DNA of 64,000 bases, from the NCBI GenBank assembly GCA_027315315.1, contig DAHUYG010000002.1, positions 1 to 64,000 of the forward strand, read 5' to 3'. Origin of the DNA: Acidimicrobiaceae bacterium. GTDB lineage: Bacteria; Actinomycetota; Acidimicrobiia; Acidimicrobiales; RAAP-2. The notes below the pieces were generated by a model. The model saw only the letters and a program-made list of their open reading frames with translations. It was not told where the DNA came from and searched no databases. The position numbers and the translations under genes were made by a program. Positions 16,419 to 28,168 of the stretch are shown one piece after another; position 1 is the stretch's first letter; every line of letters begins with the position of its first letter.

Positions 16419-16973
16419 GTCACGGGTTCCGATCGACTCCCATCGCCCGAACCCATTGGCGGATTCTGGACCCCCGCCCGGTGCTGCACCAGCGATCGAG
16501 AAGCCGATCGTCGTGCCTTGCAGGCTGGGACCGATCGTCACGACGGCTCCGGCTCACCCAACCGGCGGCAGCTCGAGGGCCGCCCGAGCGCACTTCGCGC
16601 CGATCGCGGGCCGGTCGCCGGGGTCGTTGTCCCCCGGGTGAGCGAGAGGTCACGCCATCACCGATGCTCACCCGAACCGGCTCCTCGGAGCGATCCGCCC
16701 GGCGGCGAGAGCGACGTCGTCGGGCGCGGGCGCAGATCGCAGGCGGGGCCCCGGCCTGGTGAAGGCCGGAGACCGTCACCGGGAGCACCCGGCGGAACGT
16801 CACTCGGGATCCCCTGTTCGAGGGGCCCCAACCGGAGGCGACAAACGGTCCCCCTGCGCGAGGGTGCGAGCGCTGCAAGGTCGCGGGAGAGGTGCCGAAC
16901 GCATCATCGGCGGGTGCAGATGACGGTGTGCAACGACGGTGTCCGAGACCTCGGGCACCCGGGGAGGACGGTC
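16419..16973. other. Intergenic region with three short perfect hairpins
   Basis: No convincing gene. Three inverted repeats lie in a row: CCGGCCT-ggtga-AGGCCGG (16751-16769), CCGGG-agca-CCCGG (16779-16792) and CCCCT-gttcg-AGGGG (16811-16825). They could belong to an untranslated leader of the gene at 16974 or terminate transcription. No U-run follows any of them. Confidence 0.4.
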
Positions 16974-17573
16974 ATGCGAGTCCTCCCATGGGTGCAGGGG
17001 CCGACGGAGGAGATGCGGCTCGACCCGCGTTCGCATTATGCGGAGCGCTTCGGGCTCCCGGTGATCGGGCCATCGGCGACGTGGTTGCTCCGCCACGTCG
17101 CCGATCGTTTCGAGGACGCACCGGAGGGCTTCGATCTCGACCTCGACGAGACGGCGCGCTGCCTTGGCGTGGGCGTGTCGACCAGCCGCCACGCGCCGCT
17201 GCGGCGGGCGCTCGCTCGCTGTGTCCGCTTCGGGCTGGCGAGCCGACGCGACGAGTCCACCCTGGCCGTGACGGGGCGGGTGCCACCGGTCGCCCCAAGG
17301 CACCTGATGAGATTGCCGATCGCGCTCCAAGAGGAGCATCGAATCTGGATCCAGTGCGCGGCGGAGGCCGACGCTGATGCCGATCGGGGCCTGCGCCTCC
17401 GGCGACGGGCCCGCCTCGTCGCCCTGGACCTGCGCGAGCTGGGGGTCGAAGACTCGTCGATCGAGCGTCACCTGCTGCGGCGCGGCGTCCACCCGGCGAC
17501 CGCCTTCGAGGCGGCCCGGTGGGCCTGGTCTCCCGAGAGTGCCGCCGACCGGCCGCTCACCGCGTCGGGATGA
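16974..17573 (+). CDS. Conserved actinobacterial protein of unknown function
   Basis: 199 residues, soluble, no signal peptide or membrane helix. The middle (FGLPVIGPSATWLLRHVADR, then LDLDETARCLGVG, then APLRRALARCVRFGLA) resembles a winged-helix arrangement: two helices followed by a recognition-like helix. The C-terminal part (RLRRRARLVALDLRELG, then SSIERHLLRRGVHPATA) is helical and basic. The ATG at 16974 has GGGGAGGA six bases upstream, a strong ribosome-binding site unusual in this window. I recognise it as a recurrent actinobacterial hypothetical, with no known function; DNA binding is only a guess. Confidence 0.82.
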   Translation: MRVLPWVQGPTEEMRLDPRSHYAERFGLPVIGPSATWLLRHVADRFEDAPEGFDLDLDETARCLGVGVSTSRHAPLRRALARCVRFGLASRRDESTLAVTGRVPPVAPRHLMRLPIALQEEHRIWIQCAAEADADADRGLRLRRRARLVALDLRELGVEDSSIERHLLRRGVHPATAFEAARWAWSPESAADRPLTASG

Positions 17574-17580
17574 AGGAGCC

Positions 17581-19077
17581 TCAGGTGCTCGCCCGGGTGC
17601 GCACGTACTCGATCAGCGTCCGGACGCCGAAGGCCGTGCCTCCCTTGGTGAGATAGCCCGAGGACTCCCCCGACCGAGCCGGCCCCGCGATGTCCAGGTG
17701 GGCCCACGGCACCTCGCCGACGAAGCGCGAGAGCAGCATCGCGGCGGCGATCGAACCGGCCTCCCCCGGGCGGCCCATGTTCTTCATGTCCGCGATCTCC
17801 GAGTCGATGTGCTCCGCGTACTCCTCGGGCAGAGGGAGTTGCCAGAGGGGTTCGCCCTCCTCGCGGGCGACCGCCTCGATCCGGTCCATGAGCGCCTGGT
17901 CGTTGCCGAACAGCGCCCCGATGCCCCGCCCGAGCGCGACGACCTGGGCCCCGGTGAGGGTGGCGACGTCGATGATCGCCTCGGGCTCGAGCTCTGCGGC
18001 CAGCGAGAGCCCGTCGGCGAGGACCAGCCGGCCCTCGGCATCGGTGTTGAGCACCTCGATGGTGGCGCCGTTGCGTGCCCGGAACACGTCGCCGGGCTTG
18101 ACCGCGTTCGGACCGGGCATGTTCTCGGTGACCATGGCGATGGCCGAGACCCTGACCGGGACGCCACAGGCGGCACAGGCCGAGAGGGCGGCCATGACCG
18201 TCGCAGCGCCGCTCATGTCGGTCTTCATGGTCATCATGCCGTCGGCGCTCTTGAGCGAGAGGCCTCCGGAGTCAAAGGTGATCCCCTTGCCGACCAACAC
18301 GACATGTGGGACCTTGCCGTCGACCTCTTTTGGATGCTCGGGCGTGTAATGCGCCATCACCACGCGGGGCGGCTGGGACGAGCCGCGTGCGACGGTCTCG
18401 AGCCCCCCGAGCCGCTCGGCCGCCACGCGTTCTTCGTCCCACACCTCGACGGTGGTCCGGGGCTGGGCCAACAGGCGCTCCTGCACCCGCCGTGCGAACT
18501 CGCTCGGATCGAGGTCGCTCGGCGGCGTGTTCACGAGGTCTCGAGCGAACATCGCGGCCCCGGCCTCGACGACGCCGCGCTCGAAGTCTCCGCGCAGCCG
18601 GTCGGGTTGCTCGGTCACGAATGCGACGCGCTCGAGCGCGGCGGCCGAGGGCTTCGAGCGGTAGGCGTCGAAGCGATACGAGGCGAGCAGCGCGCCTTCG
18701 GCCAGCGCCGCCCCCGGCGCATCGGAAGGAACGAAGACGGCGGCCGTCCCACCCTCGCCGCCGGCCCGGACGACCGCGGCCGCCGCCCGGCGCCACCGCT
18801 CGGGTTCGAGCGCATCGGGGTTCCCGAGCCCGATCACGAGGACGCGCCCATTCGCCGAGGACAGCCGGAGGACCTGGCCGACCTTCGCCTTGAAGCCCTC
18901 ACGGGCACACTCGGCGGGATCGAGCGCGACGGGCACCCCCCGGGCGGTCGCCGACTCGGGCGTCGCCATGACCAGCTCGGGCGGGGCCCCGTCCGCTCCG
19001 CTGGTCGCGAACGACGCCGCGACGCTCACCTCGCCGTCCATCTCCCCGGGCCCAACGAGCTCCACCGATAGCGTCAC
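17581..19077 (-). CDS. pepA: Leucyl aminopeptidase PepA (M17)
   Basis: Two-metal cytosolic aminopeptidase removing N-terminal residues from peptides. 498 residues. The C-terminal catalytic domain has the metal/active-site motifs VGKGITFDSGGLSLK, MKTDMSGAATV and the family signature NTDAEGRLVLADGL. The N-terminal domain is the usual less conserved macro-like half. The GTG start overlaps the upstream adenosyltransferase stop as GTGA. The frame remains open far upstream, but that is the shadow of the next gene and of metH. Confidence 0.97.
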   Translation of the reverse strand: MTLSVELVGPGEMDGEVSVAASFATSGADGAPPELVMATPESATARGVPVALDPAECAREGFKAKVGQVLRLSSANGRVLVIGLGNPDALEPERWRRAAAAVVRAGGEGGTAAVFVPSDAPGAALAEGALLASYRFDAYRSKPSAAALERVAFVTEQPDRLRGDFERGVVEAGAAMFARDLVNTPPSDLDPSEFARRVQERLLAQPRTTVEVWDEERVAAERLGGLETVARGSSQPPRVVMAHYTPEHPKEVDGKVPHVVLVGKGITFDSGGLSLKSADGMMTMKTDMSGAATVMAALSACAACGVPVRVSAIAMVTENMPGPNAVKPGDVFRARNGATIEVLNTDAEGRLVLADGLSLAAELEPEAIIDVATLTGAQVVALGRGIGALFGNDQALMDRIEAVAREEGEPLWQLPLPEEYAEHIDSEIADMKNMGRPGEAGSIAAAMLLSRFVGEVPWAHLDIAGPARSGESSGYLTKGGTAFGVRTLIEYVRTRAST

Positions 19078-19655
19078 GGATTCTCCTTCTCTGTCTCTGC
19101 TCTGGGTGGGCTCGCCGGTCCCCGGCGGGCCGAGAGGTGCTCGTCGCCCTCCTGCCAGCGGGCCATGGTCCATACGAGGTCGGACAGTCGGTTGAGGTAC
19201 GGACCGACCTGGGAGCCCTCGATCGGCTTGGCGGCGGCGACCCGCTCGGCCCGCCGTACCGCCGTCCGGGCGAGGTCGAGGGTGGCCGCCCTTCGGTTGA
19301 CCCCCGGGACGACGAACTCGGTCGGCATCTCGGTGCGCTCGGACAGGGCGTCGATCCGGGTCTCCAGGGCCTCGACCATCTCGGGGGTCACGAGCGAGGT
19401 ACCCGGCGTCAGCTTCCGCCGGTTCTCCGGGAGCGTGGCCACCTCGGCCATGAGGACGTAGAGGTCCCGCTCCAGGGCGACCAGCATCTCGTCGAGCTCG
19501 GAGCCCGGCTCGGCCTCGGCCCGGGCGAGCCCGAGCGCGGCCTGCGCCTCGTCGACCGCCCCGTTGGTCTCGATGCGCCAGGAGTCCTTGGCCACCCGGC
19601 CCCCGTAGAGCAGGCCGGTCGAGCCGTCGTCCCCCTTGCGCGTGTAGATGCGCAC
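19074..19655 (-). CDS. PduO-type cob(I)alamin adenosyltransferase
   Basis: Makes adenosylcobalamin from cob(I)alamin and ATP. 193 residues. N-terminal ATP motif YTRKGDDGSTGLLYGGR, central GAVDEAQAALGLAR, and the C-terminal signature VRRAERVA followed by YLNRLSDLVW are all intact. GTG 19655 is preceded by TAGCAT eight bases upstream. Divergent from B12-dependent metH and coupled to pepA. The tail after residue 180 is charged and variable. Confidence 0.95.
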   Translation of the reverse strand: MRIYTRKGDDGSTGLLYGGRVAKDSWRIETNGAVDEAQAALGLARAEAEPGSELDEMLVALERDLYVLMAEVATLPENRRKLTPGTSLVTPEMVEALETRIDALSERTEMPTEFVVPGVNRRAATLDLARTAVRRAERVAAAKPIEGSQVGPYLNRLSDLVWTMARWQEGDEHLSARRGPASPPRAETEKENP

Positions 19656-19663
19656 GGGTGCCG

Positions 19664-19669
19664 ATGCTA
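19664..19669 (-). promoter_or_regulatory. -10 box TAGCAT of the adenosyltransferase-pepA operon
   Basis: Minus-strand TAGCAT, eight bases before GTG 19655. It lies back to back with the metH -10 box only 14 bases away, so the two divergent promoters overlap. Confidence 0.45.
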
Positions 19670-19683
19670 CAGACGGGTGCCGG

Positions 19684-19689
19684 TAGCCT
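19684..19689 (+). promoter_or_regulatory. -10 box TAGCCT, leaderless metH
   Basis: TAGCCT ends nine bases before the metH ATG at 19699. The 43-base divergent gap is too short for a cobalamin riboswitch. Confidence 0.45.
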
Positions 19690-19698
19690 TTGTTGGCC

Positions 19699-23208
<3,510 letters not shown>

Positions 23209-23293
23209 TCGACCCGGCGCGCCGGCGTGCCCGGGGGGCCGCCGGAAGCATCGAAGTGCCCCGGATATCCCCGAATTTGTAGAGTCGGGGCGA

Positions 23294-23299
23294 TACCGT
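23294..23299 (+). promoter_or_regulatory. -10 box TACCGT of the DUF2510 gene
   Basis: TACCGT ends eight bases before GTG 23308, and no Shine-Dalgarno is seen. Confidence 0.4.
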
Positions 23300-23307
23300 T
23301 GCAGACC

Positions 23308-23727
23308 GTGGAAACGCACCTGGTGGCAGCGTTGTCGAGCAGCACGAAGATGATCGAGGTGGTGATCCTGGCAGTGGTGGTGATCCTGCTGGCGACCATC
23401 CTCGTCCTCTACCGCCGCAACAGTCGGCCGGCGAAGGCCGGCGCCGCCGGCTCGCCGGCGTCGTACTACAGCGACGTCAGCACGTTGCCCTCGGGCGGCT
23501 TCGGCGGCGGACAGTCCTTCGGCGGGCAATCCGATCCCTTCGCCGGGTTCGGAGGCGGCACGGCCTCGCCGACACCGCCTCCTCCCCCGCCGCCCGCACC
23601 GAGCGCGCCGATGGCACCGCCGCCCGGTACGCCGGCCGGCTGGCTGCCCGACCCGAGCGGGATGCCCGACACGCTTCGCTACTGGGACGGCGCCGGCTGG
23701 ACCCAGCACGTCGCCAAGCGCAACTGA
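23308..23727 (+). CDS. Small membrane protein with C-terminal DUF2510 domain
   Basis: 139 residues. One membrane helix near 15-33 (VVILAVVVILLATILVLY), followed by a Gly/Ser/Phe-rich segment, a run of eight Pro, and a C-terminal DUF2510 module (GWLPDPSGMPDTLRYWDGAGWTQH). DUF2510 occurs in many actinobacterial membrane proteins; its function is unknown. GTG start chosen from the -10 box spacing. Stands alone between metH and the next gene. Confidence 0.85.
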   Translation: METHLVAALSSSTKMIEVVILAVVVILLATILVLYRRNSRPAKAGAAGSPASYYSDVSTLPSGGFGGGQSFGGQSDPFAGFGGGTASPTPPPPPPPAPSAPMAPPPGTPAGWLPDPSGMPDTLRYWDGAGWTQHVAKRN

Positions 23728-23906
23728 TCGCGACACACCGGGTCGTCGTCGCCCCGGGACCTGAGCGCGTCGCCCCGCGCCGGGTCACCTCGTCCTTCGT
23801 GACCTGAGCCTCGGCCACCCGGCGCGCCCGCCACTCGGCGCCCGTCGGGGCACACTCGCCCGGCGGCAGGTTTATCGAGCCCCCGAGCGGGGACACGTTC
23901 TAGTGC

Positions 23907-25700
23907 ATGGCGCTCGTCGCACAGGCGGCGAGGCATCGGGCGCCCGCCGAGGTCCCCCCGTGGTCGGCCCACGTCGAGGACCGGGCGCCCTGGCGCCTCG
24001 CCGCCCTCGCCTACCTGCTCCTCGGGTTCACCCTGTGGTCCCACGCCTGGATCGGGGGGCCGGCCTCGACCCTGCCGCCGGGGTCGGTCGATCCCGAGCA
24101 GAGCGTCTGGTTCCTCGGGTGGGTGGCCCACGGGGGCGACCCGTTCTTCTCCCGGGCGATGTACTTCCCCCACGGGCTGAACCTGCTCGACAACACCTCG
24201 ACCCTCGCCTTCGGCGTCCTCCTCGCCCCCATCAGCTCGCTCTTCGGGGCGGTCGTGAGCTTCAACGTGGCCGTGGTGCTCGCCCCCGCGGCGAGCGCGC
24301 TGGCCGCCTACTTCGCGGCGCGGCGCTACGTCGCCTGGCGGCCGGCGGCGTTCGTCGCCGGCCTCCTCTACGGGTTCGGGCCGTTCCTCGCGACCGATCT
24401 GCAGCTCGGCCACCTGAACCTGACCTTCTCGCCGGTGCCCGCCCTCGTCGTGGTGTGCCTCGACGAGCTCCTCGTCACCCAGCGACGCGACCCGAGATGG
24501 ACCGGGGCGTGGCTCGGCGTGCTGCTGGTGGTCGAGTTCTTCGTCTCGACCGAGATGCTCGCGATCATGGGGGTGACCGGCGTGCTCGGCCTGGCGCTCC
24601 TCGCCGTCGCGCACCGTGGCGACCTGGGGCGCAGGATGCGGGTCGCTGCGCCCGGTATCGCGCTGGCGTTCGCGATCAGCGTGGTGGCGCTCGCCTACCC
24701 GGCGTGGTTCGCCCTCCTCGGGCCCGAGCACGTGTCGGGCCCCGTCTTCGGATCGACCGCCGGCGCAACCGCGAGCCTGTGGTCGGCGATCATCCCCCAC
24801 GCAGCCCGCCCGGGCGTACTCTTCATCTCCAAGGGCAACGGCGCGTATCTCGGCCCGCCACTCGTCGTCGTGCTCGGCCTCGGCGTGCTCCGCTGGAGGC
24901 GGGCGCGCGGGCTCGTCTACTTCTGCGCGATGGCGGGGATCTCCTTCCTCCTGTCGCTCGGGGGCTCGCTGCACATCACCAACACCGACACCGGCGTCCC
25001 GCTGCCCGCCGCGCTCCTCGCGCATCTCCCGGTGCTCTGGTCGATCATGCCCAGCCGCTTCGGGCTCTTCGTCGACCTGTTCGCAGCGCTCGCGCTCGGC
25101 ATCGTCCTCGATCGCCTGCGGGCCGACGGCCCGGCGGTGCTCGCCCGGGCGCGCCTTGGGAGCCACCCTCCCGTCGCGCCGGCCCTGCTCCCGCTCGGCG
25201 TGGCCGCCGTGGTGGTCGCCTCCCTCGCCGCCGCGCTCCCCTGGCCCTACCGCGTCGCGAGGGTCGCGACGCCCGCCATCGTGCACATCCCGGAGCTCGA
25301 GGCCCTCCCCCCGGGCAGCGTGCTCAGCGCCTTCCCGTCGGCCCCCCAGCGCCAGGGTCCGCTGTTGGTGGCCCAAGCGCAAGCCGGCTACCGGTTCTCA
25401 TCCACCGGGGGCTATGCGATCGTGCCGGGGCCCTCGGGCCGCAACACCGAGGAGCCCGAGAGCAACCCGCTCCAGCTTCTCTACACGGCGGCCGCGCTCG
25501 GGAGGCTGCCGCCGACCGTCGGGCCCAGCGAGGCTCGGGGCGTGCTCGACGCGATCGCAGGCCTGCACGTGGCGGCGGTCATCGTCGACCGCGCGGCGCG
25601 CGGCGGGCCGGGGCTGGCCGCGGTGCTCGCGCGGATCCTCGGCCCCCCGAGCGTCCGGACCGGCTCCGAGACGGCCTGGGTCCTCGGGCGCCCGCGCTGA
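23907..25700 (+). CDS. Large polytopic membrane protein, GT-C glycosyltransferase-like
   Basis: 597 residues with about 10-12 membrane helices and a C-terminal soluble domain from about residue 450. The layout (helix 1, then a loop with DPEQSVWFLGWVAHGG, then FPHGLNLLDNTS) resembles actinobacterial GT-C/YfhO-like membrane glycosyltransferases, where an acidic first loop binds the lipid-linked sugar. The soluble tail (PGSVLSAFPSAPQRQGPLLVAQAQ, here split at QR) resembles the periplasmic end of such proteins. No recognised catalytic signature beyond that, so the function is tentative. The 179 bases upstream contain no gene. Confidence 0.83.
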   Translation: MALVAQAARHRAPAEVPPWSAHVEDRAPWRLAALAYLLLGFTLWSHAWIGGPASTLPPGSVDPEQSVWFLGWVAHGGDPFFSRAMYFPHGLNLLDNTSTLAFGVLLAPISSLFGAVVSFNVAVVLAPAASALAAYFAARRYVAWRPAAFVAGLLYGFGPFLATDLQLGHLNLTFSPVPALVVVCLDELLVTQRRDPRWTGAWLGVLLVVEFFVSTEMLAIMGVTGVLGLALLAVAHRGDLGRRMRVAAPGIALAFAISVVALAYPAWFALLGPEHVSGPVFGSTAGATASLWSAIIPHAARPGVLFISKGNGAYLGPPLVVVLGLGVLRWRRARGLVYFCAMAGISFLLSLGGSLHITNTDTGVPLPAALLAHLPVLWSIMPSRFGLFVDLFAALALGIVLDRLRADGPAVLARARLGSHPPVAPALLPLGVAAVVVASLAAALPWPYRVARVATPAIVHIPELEALPPGSVLSAFPSAPQRQGPLLVAQAQAGYRFSSTGGYAIVPGPSGRNTEEPESNPLQLLYTAAALGRLPPTVGPSEARGVLDAIAGLHVAAVIVDRAARGGPGLAAVLARILGPPSVRTGSETAWVLGRPR

Positions 25701-25742
25701 GCGGCGGACGGCCGGGGCCGAGCGCCCGGCTCGATTCGTCGA

Positions 25743-25748
25743 TAGGTT
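25743..25748 (+). promoter_or_regulatory. -10 box TAGGTT of the alpha/beta hydrolase gene
   Basis: TAGGTT ends eight bases before ATG 25757; no Shine-Dalgarno. Confidence 0.42.
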
Positions 25749-25756
25749 TCTCGCCC

Positions 25757-26536
25757 ATGCCCTTCGCCGACGTCAACGACCAGCACATCTACTTCGAGGA
25801 CTCGGGGGGCACCAGCCCGGCCGTGATCTTCAGCCACGGGTTCTTGATGGACCACGAGATGTTCGCGCCCCAGGTCGAGGCCCTGCGCGACGAGTTCCGC
25901 TGCATCACCTGGGACGAGCGTGGCTTCGGCCAGACCCCGGCCACGGCGCCGTTCAGCTACTGGGACTCGGCCGACGACTGCCTGGCGCTGCTCGGCCACC
26001 TGGGCATCGACGCCGCGGTCCTGGCCGGGATGTCCCAGGGCGGCTTCCTGTCGCTCCGGGCTGCGCTGCGGGCGCCCGAGCGGGTCCGCGGCCTCGTGCT
26101 CATGGACACCCAGTCGGGGACCGAGGCGGTCGAGGCCCGCCCGCTGTACCAGGGGATGCACGATCAGTGGGTGCGCGAGGGTCCGAGTGACGAGCTGGCC
26201 GGGGCGGTGGCGTCGATGATCCTCGGCGATCACGACCCGGCGCCGTGGATCGCGAAGTGGAAGGCGGCACCAAAGGAGGACATGACGCTGCCCTTCAACT
26301 GCCTGATGGACCGCGACGACATCACCGACCGCCTCGGCGAGATCAACGCCCCCGCCATCATCTTCCACGGCGAGGCCGACGTGGCGATCCCCATGGCGCT
26401 GGCCGAGGCGCTCCAGGCCGGCCTGCCCAATTGCGTGGGTCTCGTCCGCGTGCCCGGTGCGGGACACGCCGCCAACCTCAGCCACCCCGAGGTCGTGAAC
26501 GGCCCGCTCCGGGAGTTCCTGCGCACCTACGCCTGA
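25757..26536 (+). CDS. Alpha/beta hydrolase
   Basis: 259 residues, cytoplasmic. Oxyanion region FSHGFLMDHEMF, nucleophile Ser in GMSQGGF, catalytic Asp in FHGEADVAIP and His in GAGHAANLS, so the triad is complete. Resembles 3-oxoadipate enol-lactonase and other small esterases; substrate unknown. The frame is open upstream through the previous gene, but the -10 box and family N-terminus (PFADVNDQHIYFEDSG) fix the start at 25757. Convergent with the next gene, 16 bases apart. Confidence 0.92.
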   Translation: MPFADVNDQHIYFEDSGGTSPAVIFSHGFLMDHEMFAPQVEALRDEFRCITWDERGFGQTPATAPFSYWDSADDCLALLGHLGIDAAVLAGMSQGGFLSLRAALRAPERVRGLVLMDTQSGTEAVEARPLYQGMHDQWVREGPSDELAGAVASMILGDHDPAPWIAKWKAAPKEDMTLPFNCLMDRDDITDRLGEINAPAIIFHGEADVAIPMALAEALQAGLPNCVGLVRVPGAGHAANLSHPEVVNGPLREFLRTYA

Positions 26537-26552
26537 GCGCCGCGGCGGGTCC

Positions 26553-27380
26553 TCAGGGCTGCACGGGAGCAACCGTCGAGCACGGCGAGCCCTCCGAGGG
26601 TGCCGGGGACCCCGGGGCGCGACGGTCCGCCAGGTGCAGCGCCCCGGTCGGGCGCCCGAAGAGCATGGGCCGACCGAAGCCGCCGAGCGTGACGACGCTC
26701 GCCGTGAGGTAGTCGTGCGGGGCGGCGGTGCCGAAGCCGAGCACGCTCTGCTGGGTGAACACCACCCGCCGGATCCGTTGTCGGTGATCGACCCAGAGGG
26801 TCGTCCGGGACTCGAACCGGTCGCCCGCAGCGCGCCCGAGCGAGCACACGGTGGTGACCTCGAGGGCGAACTCGGTGGTGGGCACGCCCCCGACCGACCC
26901 ACTGCCAACCCGGCGAGGCGTCCTCGACAGCTCGCCCCGCAGCGCCGCCAGGGCGGGGACCGAGAGCAGCGGGTCGGCGACGCTCGGCTGCTCGGTCCAC
27001 GTCCGGCGCGCTCCGAGCTCGGTGCGCTCGTAGAGGGTCCCCGGTTCGAGGAACGAGGTGCTGCGTTGTGGGGTGAGTCCGGCCTGGCGAACGGCGGTCG
27101 AGAGCGCGATCTGCTCGGAGCGAAAGTCGATGGAGCCGACGCTCGAGGAGGTCGCGAGCGTGCTGACGCCCGGCTCGAAGGTCCCAAGCGTGGTCCGCTC
27201 GACGAAACGGGCGATGCCCGAGGACCCGGTGGCCGCCCATGCGCCGGCGAGCACCGCGGGCGGGGCGCCCGGGGACTGGGCGACGCCCAGCCAGGCGCCG
27301 AGCCCGGCGAGCACCCCGAGCCCGGCGAGCACCGCGGCGGCCAAGCGTGCGCCGGGGGGCCGGCGGGTGGACCCGGTCAA
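26553..27380 (-). CDS. Membrane-anchored or secreted protein of unknown function
   Basis: 275 residues. N-terminal positively charged stretch (STRRPPGARL) and hydrophobic helix at about 12-35 (LAAAVLAGLGVLAGLGAWLG), then an extracytoplasmic domain with strand-rich sequence such as TTEFALEVTTV and RFESRTTLWVDHRQRIRRVVF. The second half recalls LppX/LprG-like or secreted beta-barrel proteins, but I cannot assign a family. Two Cys (VCSLG and SPCST) might form a disulfide. The TTG start overlaps the stop of the upstream pentapeptide gene as TTGA, implying coupled translation with that gene in its intact form. Confidence 0.75.
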   Translation of the reverse strand: MTGSTRRPPGARLAAAVLAGLGVLAGLGAWLGVAQSPGAPPAVLAGAWAATGSSGIARFVERTTLGTFEPGVSTLATSSSVGSIDFRSEQIALSTAVRQAGLTPQRSTSFLEPGTLYERTELGARRTWTEQPSVADPLLSVPALAALRGELSRTPRRVGSGSVGGVPTTEFALEVTTVCSLGRAAGDRFESRTTLWVDHRQRIRRVVFTQQSVLGFGTAAPHDYLTASVVTLGGFGRPMLFGRPTGALHLADRRAPGSPAPSEGSPCSTVAPVQP

Positions 27381-28100
27381 CCGCCAACTCCGCTCGAGGG
27401 CGCACGCAGTTTGGACCGCTTGCCCGCGGCGGCGTCGGCTCGCCGGTCGCGCTCGTCATCCACCGCGACCTCCATCGTCCCGAGCACCCGGAGGCCGAGC
27501 GTGACGGCCTGCGCCGAGTCGACCACGACGCCTCGGAGGGATCCGGCTCCCTGGACCTCCTCCAGCCGGGACCCGTGCAACCGGGTGCCGCCGGCCCGCA
27601 CCCTCGAGAAGTCCGCTCCCCTCAGGTCGCAGTCGAAGAGACGACAGCCCACGAGGGTGGCACCGCCGAGGTCGGGCACCCAGCAGGTCCACGTCCTGAC
27701 ACAGCACGCGCCGGAGCTCGGACATCTTGAGGTTGGCAGCGTCGAAGCGGCAACCCGAGATGACGACGTCTCGGAGCGAGGCACGCGACAGGTCGAGCGC
27801 GGACATGCGGCAATCCTCGAAGCGGACGCGGTCGAGCGTCGCCAGCTCGAGGACCGCACCCGAGAGGTCGCAGTGCTCGAGGGTCACGTCCCGGAGGCGC
27901 AACGCCGGGAGCTTCGCCGCGGTGAGGGTGCTGCGCACGATCCGGGAACGCTGGATCTCGAGCGCGCCGACCGACTGGCCAGCGAAGGCTCCCTCGAGGA
28001 CGCACCCCGAGAGGACCGCCTCGTCGCGAAGTGGACCCGGAGGCGCGGCTTCGAGTGCCTCGGGAAGGCGGGGGGCCGCCGGCGGAGCGTCGGTCGCCAC
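27377..28100 (-). pseudogene. Pentapeptide-repeat protein gene broken by a single-base insertion
   Basis: Residues about 25-140 from GTG 28100 are pentapeptide repeats (units such as LSGAVLELATL, LDLSRASLRDV, FDAANLKMSEL), a right-handed quadrilateral beta-helix. Near 27676 the reading frame shifts. Downstream repeats (LGGATLVGCRLFDCDLRGADFSRV) continue in another frame to a stop at 27377 that overlaps the next gene's start. Removing one base from the GGG at 27674-27676 would restore the repeat as LLGADLGGATL, a perfect pentapeptide register, giving a protein of about 240 residues. This is either a true mutation or an assembly error in a homopolymer. TAGCCT lies seven bases before the start. 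Function unknown. Confidence 0.85.
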
Positions 28101-28107
28101 CTTCGGA

Positions 28108-28113
28108 AGGCTA
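28108..28113 (-). promoter_or_regulatory. -10 box TAGCCT of the pentapeptide-repeat gene
   Basis: Minus-strand TAGCCT seven bases before GTG 28100. A promoter of canonical shape suggests that the gene was functional until recently, or still is if the frameshift is an error. Confidence 0.42.
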
Positions 28114-28168
28114 AATGATCCGCAACTGGATCCCGCCGGGGCCCCTCGGCGTCACCTGCGAGGGGTGT

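Noticed and set aside
19656-19698. Cobalamin riboswitch before metH
   Set aside because: The divergent gap is only 43 bases and fully occupied by two -10 boxes; a B12 riboswitch needs about 200 bases.
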